64,000 bases of DNA from Carposina sasakii (lineage: Eukaryota > Arthropoda > Insecta > Lepidoptera > Carposinidae): positions 6,386,001-6,450,000 of the forward strand of contig CP053160.1 in NCBI GenBank assembly GCA_014607495.2. Reading direction: 5' to 3'. Position numbers and translations under genes: made by a program. Position 1 is the stretch's first letter; each line of letters opens with the position of its first letter. This document shows positions 20,211-32,693 of this stretch, in pieces. The notes below the pieces were generated by a model. The model ran no database searches and had not been told where the DNA came from. It was given only the letters and a program-made list of their open reading frames with translations.

Positions 20211-22104
20211 GTGAAGTGCTTCGTAGGTACCCTTGGGTTGCTTTTGGCCGTATGAGCGGTGTTTCGTCCCCATATGGAAAATGCTTGTCTGTGTCGATTG
20301 TAACTCTATTTCTGTGGTCTTTACCTAAATACTATCATTATTAAGCTTTATTTTGCTTCTACAAAGTACCTAAAATTGAGTCATTACCAGCCTATTAAAA
20401 GTATATTAGCGTGAAAATGGCTTAAAGTGTGGATTTTCCAAGTCCAGAATTGAAGGTGCTAGCTAAAACAGTTTTTTGATGTGCATTCGTCGGCCCGGCG
20501 TGATTGTACGATCGCGTGCCACGACTTGATAACGAAGCTAAAAGTATACTCATATAAATAGTGTGGACATGGTTTGAAGAAACTGTCTCTGATTACATTT
20601 TTATATTCCTTAATATATTTATGATAATGACATACCTTTTGAATGATTGATTTTACTATGGAGCCTCGATACTCGAGCCTTTACTATGAAGTTACATCTA
20701 TCTAATTATCTCCTTAATTCGACTTTTGTAACTAGCTCTGACTACTCTTTCTTGGTTTCTCTTAATAATCTACTGAATTAAGTAAATTGTGGACCCACTG
20801 AAATACCTACACAAAAAAGTCTGACAGCTCTGTCTTTTGTTTTTAGGTGGAGTAGAAAATCCTCACAGGTATCTATAACTTTTTTCTCTGTTTCTGTTTT
20901 TTTTTTCTCTGATAAAGTTCTATGTTAATTTTAACTATGCAAACATAATGAATAAGCAGTCACAATCTTATCCATATAATTCTCGCTTTGGATTTTTCCG
21001 CAGGTTTTTAATTCGTACGTGGTGCGCACGTAAACACAAAATGCCATTAACTGCTGAATGAACGAACCATTTTCTCATTTACTATTGAACTTCATTCCTA
21101 TTCTATTTTGAAAATAAAAATATTCCGCCTTTGCATAAATGTTAAGCTTTTTTTGAATAAGTGTCGACGTGATTAAAATTATGTGACTATAAAAAATAGT
21201 TCTAAGTCCTCTTGTATTATTTTATCAAGTAGGCAACTTATGCAAATACGAGTATTGATATTTTTTTGTATTTCATGAATTTTGCACAGTCATTGTAAGT
21301 GTGCTGACAAAGTAGAGCATTTATATTTATGGTAGCCGAGTTTGTTAATTTTTATTATCACTTTGAGTTTTTGGAAGAGAAAATAAAGCTTTTCGATTAA
21401 TTGCCTTCGTTTCTTTTGAATAGCGGAAATCGAATAAGTGGCTTACATCATTACCTCAGGAATCACATCAATAAAACGTAATTCATTTGCTTGCAATTAA
21501 CTTTTAACACTTGTGTCGGGTTATATCTAATACCGTAAATACACAGGGAATATGTACCTACAAAACTATGTAAATTTATATTCATATCTGCAAAACTATT
21601 AGGTATAATCCTGACATATTAAGCTCCTAATAGTTGAAAAGAAATAGCTCTCGCAACTAGGTGTCGTAGCAACACTCTCACAGGCAAAGTAAACCTCTTT
21701 CTTTGCATCGCTAACACGCATATATTAGCCCCGTTGAGTTTACAGTTCACACTGAACCAAAGATCTTACGGTGTTAGCTATCTCATTTAGAATTCTACTA
21801 GATGACCGGGTAGGATAGCGGCTTACATAAATAATTTATGGGTATCTCTGTCCGAGTAGAAGGTTACGGTAATAACGTAATAGTTACTATAGTTTATGAA
21901 GAATATTAGTAAGCCTGTCATACAGCTAAGAAGCAAGTTTTACGGTTTACTTACCCTATAAACCAAACTTTAGATATTGCGTTAAGCAACGGTACAAGCT
22001 TAGAAGTACAAACTACCTTGGAGGCATCTTATAGTGATATTTTGCTGCTTCGAGTAGTGGTTTATATTCAAATTTTTTACTAGCAATAGCCAAAGTACAC
22101 ACAT
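20211..22104. other. No gene recognised
   Basis: AT-rich unique-looking sequence. No repeat match, no convincing coding signal. Confidence 0.45.
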
Positions 22105-22145
22105 ACACACATATCCGCCTATTGCAGTCACCTGCTGGACGTACG
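22105..22145 (-). repeat. Short retroelement tail fragment
   Basis: The minus strand reads 'tacgtccagcaggtgactgc' then 'aatagg', the same tail as 8685-8775. Confidence 0.45.
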
Positions 22146-25100
22146 ACATCATAAACAAATTCCACGTAATTAATATAGATCGAGCTTTCTCACATAACTT
22201 TAAGTAACTCTACTTACCAAAAACATATAAAAATAAACAAATTTTCTCATATCTAGTGTATTTTCACTTCACATCGTTCATCTTGTTGTTATTCTGGACA
22301 AGTCGCGTCGAGCAACATCCCCAAATGATTGTCGTCTCCTAAATGAGTTTATTGCTGTCTTCTCTATAAATACGAGTAACAGTAGCTTATCTTGTTATGT
22401 AGGTACCTACATTTAAGTCAGTGCACCTATTGCAGTTATAAAATAGGTAGCTACAATGTAAGAATTACTGACGAAGGTTCATTAATATTTTGAGTTTTAG
22501 GTAGGTAATTCATGTATGGAGTGATTGTTGCACGTAAATACGAGTATAAAACAATTTAATTTTTTGATTTTGATAGAAGTTTATTGCTCCTTCAAAAACA
22601 ACAAATTACTTTCTGATGTAAAGAGTGTAGTTGCATTAATCGGTCCGCAGATAAAGAAATGTTATTTCTAATATTATTTCCTTACATAATTTTCAATGTT
22701 GTTTCTGCAACTGCTCAAAATTCTTAATCAAATAATTTTGCTAGAGTTACGATCTCACAAAGAAAGAGAACATAAAGAAGCCACTAAATGAAATTGAAAA
22801 TAAACGAAAACGTCAAGTTATCCAAACTTTGGTGCTTTGGTGACGGGTTTTAATAAACAAACAAAGAAATAGGGAAAGTTTTCGGCTCGTATTGTATCGC
22901 TTTGACCTAGAAAGTTGAGGAAAATTAGAAATTGGAATCAAAATAACTTCGCGTAATTAAGTTCAGGGGACACAAAAGTTTTAAAAACAAATTCTGGGTA
23001 AAATTAATGTCAGTAATAAAAAAGTTAAGAAAACTGAATTCTATTCAGGTTTGGGAAAACGTTTACTATAAAACCATGAAAAAATTTGTAGAAATTAAAA
23101 TATTTCTGGAGCACTTCCGATCCTTTATTATTTATGTAACTATTCTATCAGTAAAATTGGATTTGCCATTGATTCGGACAACTAATAATTATAAATGCGT
23201 AAGTAAGCTTTTGTTTGTTATCTCTTCAAAGCTTTTACTAACATAACCAATAATCTTGAAATTTTGTACTTATACATTTAGTTAGTAATACCATGTAATA
23301 CGAAGTAGGACACTACAGAATGTCTTACTTCGTATTACCAACTAAATGCGCGGGTATTCACGCGGATATAGTCGCAAGCAATAACTAGTAAAGTGCAGGG
23401 CAGGAATAAATTTATGACATACGATTCAATAATTGAACAAGGAAATATGGTTCACTCAGGGAAACGGAAATCCTAACAGTACAATTGCAATTATCTAATG
23501 TTGATACCTGTGAAATAATATAGATTATGAGTAAGAATATGAAGAAATAAATACTATTCAGATTTAGCAGCTTGTTTTAGAAACGGAAATTAGAGAGCAT
23601 TTCACCAAATAGTTCCCGTGAATAATGGCGCCAGTTATGTATAGGTACGTGCATAGGATTTTTAGTACATTCATAAATGAATAAATTGGAATTTTTAATG
23701 TCATTATCATATTTTAATGGCTATTGTCTTTATTATATTAACCAGTCTACCAGGCATCAGTTCAAATCTCAACTTTAAGGTAGAGACTAATCACAAACGG
23801 CAATAACCTTCTATAATCTAATTACTCCAAATAACATCGTATCAGCGAATCAGTGATCGCTTTCCAAAAAACAATTCCCTACCATCGACTATCTTTTAAG
23901 GTTTTGTCGGGCCTATTCATGTGTATTGTGAACATGATTGCCGCTTCGCGTGCGTGCTTTGATAGTTTTGTGCTCGATAAAAACTACAGCGGTTATCTAC
24001 TAGAAATGAGCTATCGTCGGCATAAATAATGTCCAACGATCTAATGCTTACGATATTAATAATGGTGCTAGTAAGCTTCGTGACCGTCCGTCTCTGAGCT
24101 CGGTTGTTGGTATGATGTATGAGGCTCTTATTTTGAGTTTGGACAAGATGTTATGACAATAGGTTGTTGTGTGATAGATAATGGGTTGGGTTAGACGGTT
24201 TATAGGTCTGACGATTTTTTAATAGTTATCTGGTTTGGTATTTCATGAGTTTGTCTTAAATATGTGAACGATAGAAGCAACTGTTGTTGGGATAGTCAGT
24301 TGGATTTCAACAGGGATTTAAAACATTGGAAAAAATTGTATTTTAATCTGTTGTAGCTACTATTAGGTGATGATTTTAAATAATTTTAGCAGTGTACTTA
24401 AAGCCTTAACAATACCAATAGTTTCTTATGTACATGTTATTTGTAGTTTGCAAAAGCAAATGAGAAAGCAAGTATACATTTCCACTAGGTATTACAAGAT
24501 ACACAATAAGCCTACGGGTGTTAGTGTTAGTTACACAAGTAAGCTACAATTCCTAAGCCGGAGATCAGATACGTCACATGCAGTGTTGTCTCTGTCGCGG
24601 AAAGTTGGTGCTGTTGCCAAAACACTAGATAGTGTACAACCTACCGAATTATAAAGTACACTGAGTATTAAATATAAAAAGTTGTTCTCAGAAGTTAAGT
24701 GGACATACAGGAGGGGGACCACTTAGTTTCTATTAACATATTTATATCAGGAACAACAGGACTTACTAATTTGATATTATAACTTATATCTATACAAAAA
24801 AACTGTTTCGCCAGATAATTAGGATTGTTTTTTTTTCTCATCCTCTTTGTGTAAGTACAAAAATATGAGCAAAAAGTTGATTGAAACGAAAATGTACGGA
24901 AGTGCTTTTTTCCAAAAAAAGATTTTCAAAGGTAGTTTCTTCCAAAAGTAGTTCTATACCGGGTGTACTTCGAAGATTTACTAGACATGATACTTGTCAC
25001 TACGAGGCATATCTTCACATTCAGCGCTTTTCAATGTTTGTTCCCAAATAAAGTTTTATTTGCTTTCAATTTCAAAGTTACTTGGCATAGGGTAGTTTAT

Positions 25101-26648
25101 AGTTTTGAAATTGACAGCAGTTTCTAGAAAATTCTTTTATAGAATTATCTACAAAGATTTATAATAGATAATACTATAGGTACATAACTGCGTAAATATT
25201 ATATTAAACTAAATGGATTAAGGCTCTTGACAACTGACCGTATATGATGTATACTCATATCCGTACCGTATGTCGCATAAAATTTACAAGAAATGGGAAT
25301 TTATGTATATTAAGTTCGTACATCAATTACCTGGGGTACAAGTGACATTGCATCATCACCTATTTCAGAAAAGAAAAAAACATGGTATATCCACATTTGT
25401 ACTGCATTAATTCTCAAAGTTCATATGGAATGAAATCTCCGGTTTATCATAATATTCTATGGGTCAGTTTATCAAATAGCAAAATGTTTGTGTAGCGGTG
25501 CAACTGTGGAAAGCGTTCTCCTCGTGTATGTCTGAATGAGCTGAAAAAGCCGGGCCTGTGTGTATTCGTGCCGTTGCAGGTAGAGAGAAATGCTACTCGG
25601 GAATTTTAAACTAGGTTATGTTATGATTGGTGGGTTTTTGCGGTTAAGATTTCTGGTATAGGCCTGAAAATAATGTAACTACAGTGCTATATTTTCTAGC
25701 AATCTTTTATTACGAATTCCGGTAATATGAATAAAAAGTTTTAGAGAGACTACCTATTGATTTTGGTACCTATTCTATTTTGCTAAAGTAAACCTGTAAA
25801 ACTAATGCGTTAATTGAATTATTTAGCTTTTTTCTGAGATAATTGTACATATTTAAGGGCACAGAGTTTTAAAAGATTATTTTACCTAAATATATCTATT
25901 GGTGTCACCATTTTATTTATTTATTTTACTGGTTTTACACATAAGTTCCTCAGAATGAGCTCGGCGTATCTAAAACTGACATGATATAGCTAAGTACTGG
26001 TAAAATTCTATTCATCATCTCATCATCTTCTAAAAAAATATGAAATGTCAGTACAAGAACAGGAAACAAACAATCTTTTAACTTTAAGCCAGAGGTGTTA
26101 GCTATATTATAACAAATTGGTTTTTGTTTCTATAAAAATTCAATTTGGAAAACAGTGATAGGATTATCTCACGTATTTATTCGAGCATAATATATTATGA
26201 AATTGCTTAAATCGAGATTGTTTATGTGGTAAAAAAAAAAAAATATTTTCCTAAAATTTAGACAAATAACCAAGTTTCTAACATGCAAATACTCCAACAA
26301 CATAGTCCAGAAGCCATCGCCTCGTTATTTCGCTCTGCTCCTTCCTTCACTCCAAATAAATATTATTAAAATGCAAAAGTAATATTTTTAAAACGCTAAG
26401 TGTAAACGTTCGCTTACAAACCGGTGCAATTAGATTTGCTGGGTGTATTTTTTTAGTGTAATCACTTTAAGCTCGCATGAAAAAATGCTGCCTCTACTTT
26501 TAAGTTAGTAAACCAAATTTGAATAAATTTTCTTGGGTAAGCCGTACACTTTGGTAATGAGAATGGAATTTATAAAAGTGATGTATGTAAGCACGTCACG
26601 TAGATTTGAGCAACTTCATACGTTTTCCAAATTCCAAACAAAAGTAAA
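22146..26648. other. Long stretch without recognised genes
   Basis: AT-rich. Two small things were seen: a hairpin at 23295-23338, and a fragment at about 23346-23390 whose minus strand ('gcgactatatccgcgtgaat') resembles the head of the dispersed SINE-like repeats. Open frames at 23007-23246 and 24367-24654 show no domain. Confidence 0.4.
23295..23338. repeat. 18-bp-arm hairpin with one mismatch
   Basis: GTAATACGAAGTAGGACA and its near-exact reverse complement surround an 8-base loop. Partly complementary 'ttagt' and 'actaa' flanks lie outside. Possibly a tiny fold-back element. Confidence 0.75.
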
Positions 26649-26840
26649 ATATAAAATTATTAATAAAGAAATGGGAATTATTCTTCACCCTAGTGGGAAT
26701 CGAACCCACGACCTCTGTATTCCGTGCCAGTGCTCTTACCACTGAGCTACCGGGTCAATTACTCGGATGACGAATTTTACCATCTCTTTTTCTAAATTAC
26801 ATATTGGCAACGTTTTTTTTCATCCCGATAGCTATACACT
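26649..26840 (-). repeat. tRNA-derived SINE family A, copy 1
   Basis: Read on the minus strand, a tRNA-like head (about 26755-26687) has an A box 'tagctcagtggta' and a B box 'gggttcgattccc', with a partly paired acceptor stem. It is preceded by 'aaaattcgtcatccgag' and followed by 'gaagaat' and an A/T tail 'tttctttattaata'. Four copies share flanking body sequence beyond the tRNA part, so this is a SINE, not a tRNA gene. Confidence 0.85.
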
Positions 26841-26971
26841 AGCCAAATCTCGGCAAACAAAGCTGAATCCCTTAGCACAATGTTTAAAGATGAAACGATC
26901 AACCATATCCTAACGGATTATATCAATGGAGAAGTGTTTTTATAAATTTATCTTAGTCAAGATATTATATA

Positions 26972-27118
26972 TTTAAAATTATTAATAAAGAAATGGAAAA
27001 AATTCTTCACTCGAGTGGGAATCGAACCCACGACCTCTGCATTCAGTGCTAGTGCTATTACCACTGAGCTACCGGGTCAATTACTCGGATGACGAATTTT
27101 ACCATCTCTTTTCTACTA
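26972..27118 (-). repeat. tRNA-derived SINE family A, copy 2
   Basis: Same orientation as copy 1, ~320 bp to its right, with intact A and B boxes and the same A/T tail. It diverges from copies 1 and 3 at about 27113, so it lacks their extra 'ttacatattggcaacgtt' segment. Confidence 0.85.
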
Positions 27119-27420
27119 ATCCATTTTCTTTTCTTTTTTTTCGTAGTTACTAGCGTCGTAGTCTCTCCTCCAGGAAGGGAAGGTCGCCTCTCCATTGTGG
27201 TGGTAGACTTTAGCAACTACATCCGCGTACGTGTATAAATGACGGCATCCATGCCTGGGATTCCTAACGTTGGATATTCGTCGCCCCAGAGCAAAAGCTG
27301 ATCGGGTCCAGTCTATCGACTGCCCAGGACAAGCGAGTTACTTCATAGTAACTGTGACGCCGGTGTGGAGGTACCGCCCACAATGATATAGGCCCTCGCT
27401 AAATTTTACATAATACAAAA
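27119..27420. other. GC-richer patch of unknown nature
   Basis: 27150-27400 has more G+C than its surroundings ('cctccaggaagggaaggtcg', 'ccggtgtggaggtaccgcc'). No open frame or splice sites were found. It may be a fragment of a LINE 5' region or another unrecognised element. Confidence 0.3.
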
Positions 27421-28071
27421 TATACATTTCATCCAGTGCCTTAAGGATTGTTTTGACCTAACAATGTCTTCAGTGTCAATCACGCAAGGCAATATATTTT
27501 TAAGAAAAAAAAAAAGAATTGTGAGTGTGAATTTTTACTAAGTGTGGATAGTAATGAATATAGGAAAGTCCTAATTTGTACATATAGGAATCACACTAAG
27601 CTAGGCAACAATAACATGTTTGGCATTAATACTCGTACTATTAGTTCTGTATTTATCTCCTGATTCGATATGTACAACCTGTAGTCAATATACAAGGTGT
27701 AACGCAAGGGTATATGAAATGTTATGTATATTGTGTATATTGTCCACAATAGAGAATTAATCCACAAAATTTGACAGCAAAAAATCAACTTATACTCGTA
27801 TACTAATGAAACAACTATTATGTTTCTCATATCAACTCAGAATTTCATCCTTCATTTTTTTGTGAAGGTCAACAATTTTTAACTTTACCTCTCACTGCCC
27901 TGAAAGAATAAAACGAAAATGAGAAAAAGTACGCAAGTCGAGTGAAACAGAACAGCCAGCGATTGACGGCACGCATGGGAACTCTATGCTAATTCCGAAC
28001 TGCGTTTTTATAGTACAGGAGCTTGTCGTTCAAATAGCTTGCTGAAAATATTGATAGGAATATAATTATAA
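27421..28071. other. Sequence with a probable MITE fragment
   Basis: At 27691-27780 'tacaaggtgtaacgcaaggg' and 'ccacaatagagaattaatcc' resemble one end of the TA-flanked MITE at 46121-46338. The rest shows nothing supported. Confidence 0.35.
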
Positions 28072-28254
28072 AATTCATAATAAAGAAAATGGAAAAAAAT
28101 CTTCACCCGAGTGGGAATCGAACCCACGACCACTGCAAACCGTGCCAGCCCCTATAACCACTAAGCCACCGGGTCAATTACTCGGGTGACGAATTTTACC
28201 ATTTCTTTTCTAAATTACATATTGGCAACGTTATTCTTCATCCCGATAGCTACA
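28072..28254 (-). repeat. tRNA-derived SINE family A, copy 3
   Basis: Minus-strand copy with B box 'gggttcgattccc' and a weaker A box ('tggcttagtggtt'). It shares with copy 1 the extra block 'ttacatattggcaacgtt' and 'catcccgatagct' beyond the head. The acceptor-like ends 'acccggt' and 'ctcgggt' can pair at six of seven positions. Confidence 0.85.
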
Positions 28255-30487
28255 CTAATATAATCCGTTAAGAATATAATTATTAAGTTTCTCTTATACG
28301 ACTTATACAACTATAACAAATTTCTTATCTATGAAAATACTATGAATAAATGTATAATTTGCGTTGAAAATTATTCTAATATTAGTACTAAAGCAAAATT
28401 TTGGCTATAAACAATAAATCCTTTAAGTAATAAAGTATCTAAAAACGTATATATTTTATCTTTTCTAAGTTTTATTAATTCAAATATGAACAATTTTCGT
28501 TTTATCTTCTTAAATCTAAGTATGAGCAGATACTACCTAATACATTTTAGAAAATTGTGTAATTACAAGTTTTTCCATTTCAAAAGGTCAATAGTCAGCA
28601 CAGTTCCTACATTTTATAACATTCTATTTCCAACGATAACTTCCCAATTTCACAAAGTAGAAACCTTTAAACTTACAAAGGCTGAAGCTCCTGCACCACG
28701 CATGCAAATACTCAGTTTCGGCGGAGCTGTCAGTGGCGGCTCTGCTCAAACGTGCCGGCCGACACGTGATGCGGATGCGGTATTCCGCATACAACTTCAG
28801 TGAAACTGCAGTTTGCTAGCGCATTTTGTAAAAACAGCATATTCGGACTAACTTTTGAAATATGTAACTAGTTATAGAGCTATGTGAAGGTTTTAGGATA
28901 AGCATTGTCAATGAGTAGGTACAAGGAGGTAATAGCTTAAAATTATATTATAGGTATAACTGTTTGGTTTGGTGTGTTTGATAAAAAAACGCTATACAAA
29001 AAGTATGTAGTCCTACTTAAGTAACACCATAATTGTACAATTTACGATGTGGAATTTAAACACATAATATCTATAGTGTATGACAAACACTGTACAAATC
29101 CGTTTATTTTGTCATATATAGCAAAATAAACAATAATCAAGGCATGGCAAAAAAGGTGTAATTTCGGGGATAGCCAGACTCCAAAAAGCACTTAGTTAGC
29201 ACTAAGCTAACTTCTCCTAGTATGGTACCTAGTATATAGTTCGCTTGCATCTTGTATAATTATGCCACGATAAAACACAATTTCTAATATTTTATTTGCC
29301 TTGGCTGGCACGGAAAAACTGTAAGACTACGGAAAATATTAACAATCCTTATTAATGATTAAATATAGTAAAAACCTTCGCCCCTCAATATTCAGTTCAC
29401 GCATGGAGAAATCAATAACGTTCATTAACAGCCCCAATTAATCTACTTTGACATCAGGATTCATGTATTAAGTAAATAAACGCATAATTACATTATCCTT
29501 GTGTGTGTAGTGGTTGTCATCAAATTGGGTTCAATGCCCGATTAATACTTTCACGATAGCTATAGCAAACACTAAGAAATAAGTACCTAAGCTCCCTTAC
29601 TACTAATTCACTCAAATATCCGCGTAATGGCAATTTGGTTTTTTTTAATTTCATCTCAAAATTTTGGTAAATAGTTTGTAAAAGTTAGAATTGTACACAT
29701 AAGAGAAGCGGGATATGTTCTGGTTTCCATAATAGAAACATCCTAGATTAATTAACAATCATTCCATTTTAACCGCCTATAGATATAGGTACAGATATGG
29801 AACGCTGAATAGGAAATGACACGTAATTTAAAATTCTTCAATATATTATGGACGTTATATAAGATTGCTCTACTAAAGTACCAAGTATATAAATACTAGC
29901 ATTTGTACGCGACTCTATTTACGTAGACTACCTACAATGTAGCCAATACCCTTCTCAGTACTCGCAACTATATTTATGCGAAATTTCATAAATATTGGTT
30001 AAGTAAATAAATCATGACGAGGTAACAAACATACAAATAATTAATCAAAACTTATTTTCGCATTTCAAATTTAATTGGTATTTACGCAGACGATACTTTC
30101 GAATTTTTTATTAAAAATATTAAAAGCTAACTAAAATAATTTTACTGCTTTTTCCAGGAAAGTTAATGGGAACGTTTATATTTTAATAACATTTATTTTA
30201 GAGACTGCTACTCACATAAAATTTCAGATACAAATTATTTATTTCATTTTACAGACATAATTTAATTTGTTTACACCGAATAAAATATTAATTAGATGGT
30301 ATTTCAAAAGTCAAAGAAAATGATTACTTGAAGTCTTACATCTGCTATAAAAATATATTCTACAATAATTTATTTTGCTATAAGTATGTATATTACTGAA
30401 CTTGTTATAAAGATAATATTTTTTTATACATTAAATAAGGCCCACTTGTAGTTGATATTAAAATCTACATTAAAGTAAATTAAATAA
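28255..30487. other. No gene recognised
   Basis: AT-rich apart from a GC-rich patch at 28688-28800, which has an exact octamer ATGCAAAT at about 28703-28710 and an imperfect GCGGTATTCCGC dyad. The open frame covering it (28486-28803) has no domain. Confidence 0.4.
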
Positions 30488-30490
30488 TTA

Positions 30491-30700
30491 AGCCTCGAGC
30501 ACACCGTATGCGTATGCGTACATCTAAGCGTAGTACCTCTGAGTTGTAATGTATGGAACTGTATAGGCACGGGCAGACCGGATGCGTATGCGTAGACGTA
30601 AGCATAGACGTCAAGCGGTGACAGTTCCATACATTAAACTCAGAGGTATGTGTACGTCTACGCTTGCGTGCACGCATACGCATCCGGTGTGCTCGAGGCT
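30491..30700. mobile_element. Composite Harbinger-like MITE
   Basis: Ends AGCCTCGAGCACACCG and CGGTGTGCTCGAGGCT are inverted and flanked by TTA on both sides (30488-30490, 30701-30703). PIF/Harbinger elements duplicate TWA. The right-hand 136 bp (30565-30700) corresponds to the whole element at 58088-58223 in inverted orientation. The left 74 bp (30491-30564) is an extra inverted copy of one arm. Rich in 'atgcgtatgcgta' motifs. The superfamily call rests on the target duplication only. Confidence 0.75.
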
Positions 30701-30703
30701 TTA

Positions 30704-31990
30704 GAACGTATAGCATGAGATAAGATCCGTACAACTAATGGGCCAATACCTACGGCTTCTAGCATATCGGTTCCGTCATATCGCCTTGAAGGAACTTATG
30801 TTGCCACCGTAGAGTGTAGGACCCTATGCAAAACAGGCGGAGTCTAGTACTGCCATCACCTACCGTAAAGATGGCTTGGTTTTGCGTTCGTACGGCCGCA
30901 ATTAATGACGGCACCGTTTTTGAAAACTTAAGACAAATTTTACATCATTTGTACATATATATACACACGGCTGTGTTTCCGAAATTGGGTGGCCAAAAGT
31001 GCAGGATCATAAAGAAGATCACACAGAAGATGACACAGCCACGTTAAGTATAGCGGGAACAGATGTAAATGATCAGTGACGAGTTGCTAATACCCTGAGA
31101 ATACTCATGTAAAGCCCCGCATCAGCACAGGACTTAAACAAACTTTAAAACACACAAAAATTTTAAAAAAACTAAGGTAATGCAAATTCATACATATTTG
31201 AAGATGATTCGAATATTTATGTGGCAAACATTAGGGGTCCTAAACCAACATGCGACACAAAAAAGAGCAGGTGTGACTTATTTATCTTCTCTGTCGAATA
31301 AGTGGAGTATTATGTGAGCATTGCTAATTTAAGGACCAATATTTGAAGATATTGAGAACAAGAATTTTGATGTTTACATTTTGAATGAAAAGTAAACAAG
31401 AGTTCTTTCATATAATATTATATTAAACATATCGCTTCCTTGTGGTACCAATGTCGTATTACCATAAACGCTATTTTACAGGATTAGTAAAGAACTAAAT
31501 TTAAAAATATTTTGTTTGGCTAATAACTTTTTTATTCTAGTAGGTATATTAAGGCTATATGAGTTTTATAATTTTCTTATGTCCTTTTCAATTAAAGTTA
31601 TATAAATATAATTCAGCATTTAGGAATAGCAAGCCCAAGACATAAAGTAGACTAAAATAATAGTAGATGATGATTAAACTTTATATGTGGTACCTTACTT
31701 AAGACAATCAGACCTAGATCTTAGTGATATTAGTCGCACTACATGCAATGCAAAACGCGATTCGTCCAAAGAATAATAATGTGAAAATTACATTAGAAAA
31801 GGAAAAATCAATTTAAACATTTAACACGAACTTAATTTATTACTTAAAAATTAATTCTGTTGTTCAGAGTTAAGAAAGTTTAACACAAACAAAACTTTTG
31901 TGACGAAGTCCTACAGGTACGCCCGGATTAACCAAGATTAATGGAGCATTCCCGCTTTACGGTAGATTAAAGTGTACCGAACAGGGATTA
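30704..31990. other. No gene recognised
   Basis: A mixed-composition patch lies at 30750-30920. 'acacacggctgtgtttccga' near 30965 resembles a LINE 3' region, and a similar phrase occurs at about 52928. Nothing else supported. Confidence 0.35.
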
Positions 31991-32500
31991 ATTTATTCTA
32001 ATACTATTATACAGGAACATCGAGGAAACGACGCACAAAGCCCAACATGGAAAGGGTATTAAACATTGGCTTCGATAAACGGCCCAATAACTTATGTAAA
32101 ATACGGGTGCATCGCGTTACATACATCCCCTATTCGGGGGCTAGACGCATGCGCGTGCACCGTCTCGCCGTACGGCATATGCGGAATATTAAAGGAGGAA
32201 AGAGAAAAAAATTAACTTGTGAAACCATTTTCGTCTATCAGAGGCGCCCCCTCGCTCGGTTAGTGCAAGCAGAGTGTACCGCGACGCCGCGACGAACGAA
32301 CGCCGGTTAGGAGACGTGCCGCTCGCTCACTCACATCGACAACCGGTTCGGCCGGTCTGTGATTACACCTTGTGCGACCAATTATAATTGTGCTATGTTA
32401 CACCAACTTTTAAAAGCTTTTCAGCTACACCAGCCTGTGCTTTCGGTACTGTAACCGGATTTTCAAAGTGTTTTGATACTTTCTGTGTTAAGTGTTAGTT
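31991..32500 (+). promoter_or_regulatory. CpG-rich candidate promoter of a host gene
   Basis: In a window that is mostly AT-rich, 32120-32370 is strikingly GC- and CpG-rich ('gcgccccctcgctcggt', 'gcgacgccgcgacgaacg', 'aaccggttcggccggtc') with no repeat similarity elsewhere in the window. It runs into a lower-GC, stop-rich transcribed-looking stretch that ends at a strong donor. This is typical of an insect promoter plus untranslated first exon. Start site and gene identity are unknown. The open frame at 32047-32310 is probably fortuitous. Confidence 0.45.
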
Positions 32501-32693
32501 CGCGAAGTTGTTCCAGTGAGTTTTTGGGGGAGAAACTAGAATATAGAGGAATATATTTGTTTTGAAGTGAAGCCTTTGGCCTTATAAGTTTCTAAGTTCA
32601 AGAGTAGTGACACTGAAACTTTTGAAACTAACAACAATAGAGGTGACCAGAACAATACAGACAAACCAACAGTTTATGGTTAAATATATACAG
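32380..32693 (+). other. Candidate 5' untranslated first exon with donor
   Basis: The block downstream of the CpG-rich region ends at ATATACAG|GTAAGGT (GT at 32694), a strong splice donor. It has no long open frame, as expected of a leader exon. If real, it means a plus-strand gene whose first intron begins here and whose coding exons lie further right, possibly beyond the window. The start coordinate is approximate. Confidence 0.4.

Noticed and set aside
26687..26755. tRNA gene
   Set aside because: The A and B boxes are good, but the anticodon arm is poor. The same sequence recurs four times with shared non-tRNA flanks and an A/T tail, which makes it a SINE.
28486..28803. 105-codon plus-strand protein
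   Set aside because: The first two-thirds are A/T-driven and the GC-rich end has no recognisable domain or splice site.
32047..32310. 87-codon protein gene at the CpG-rich block
   Set aside because: No domain, Arg-rich because of CpG content, and no supporting splice structure. More likely promoter or leader sequence.
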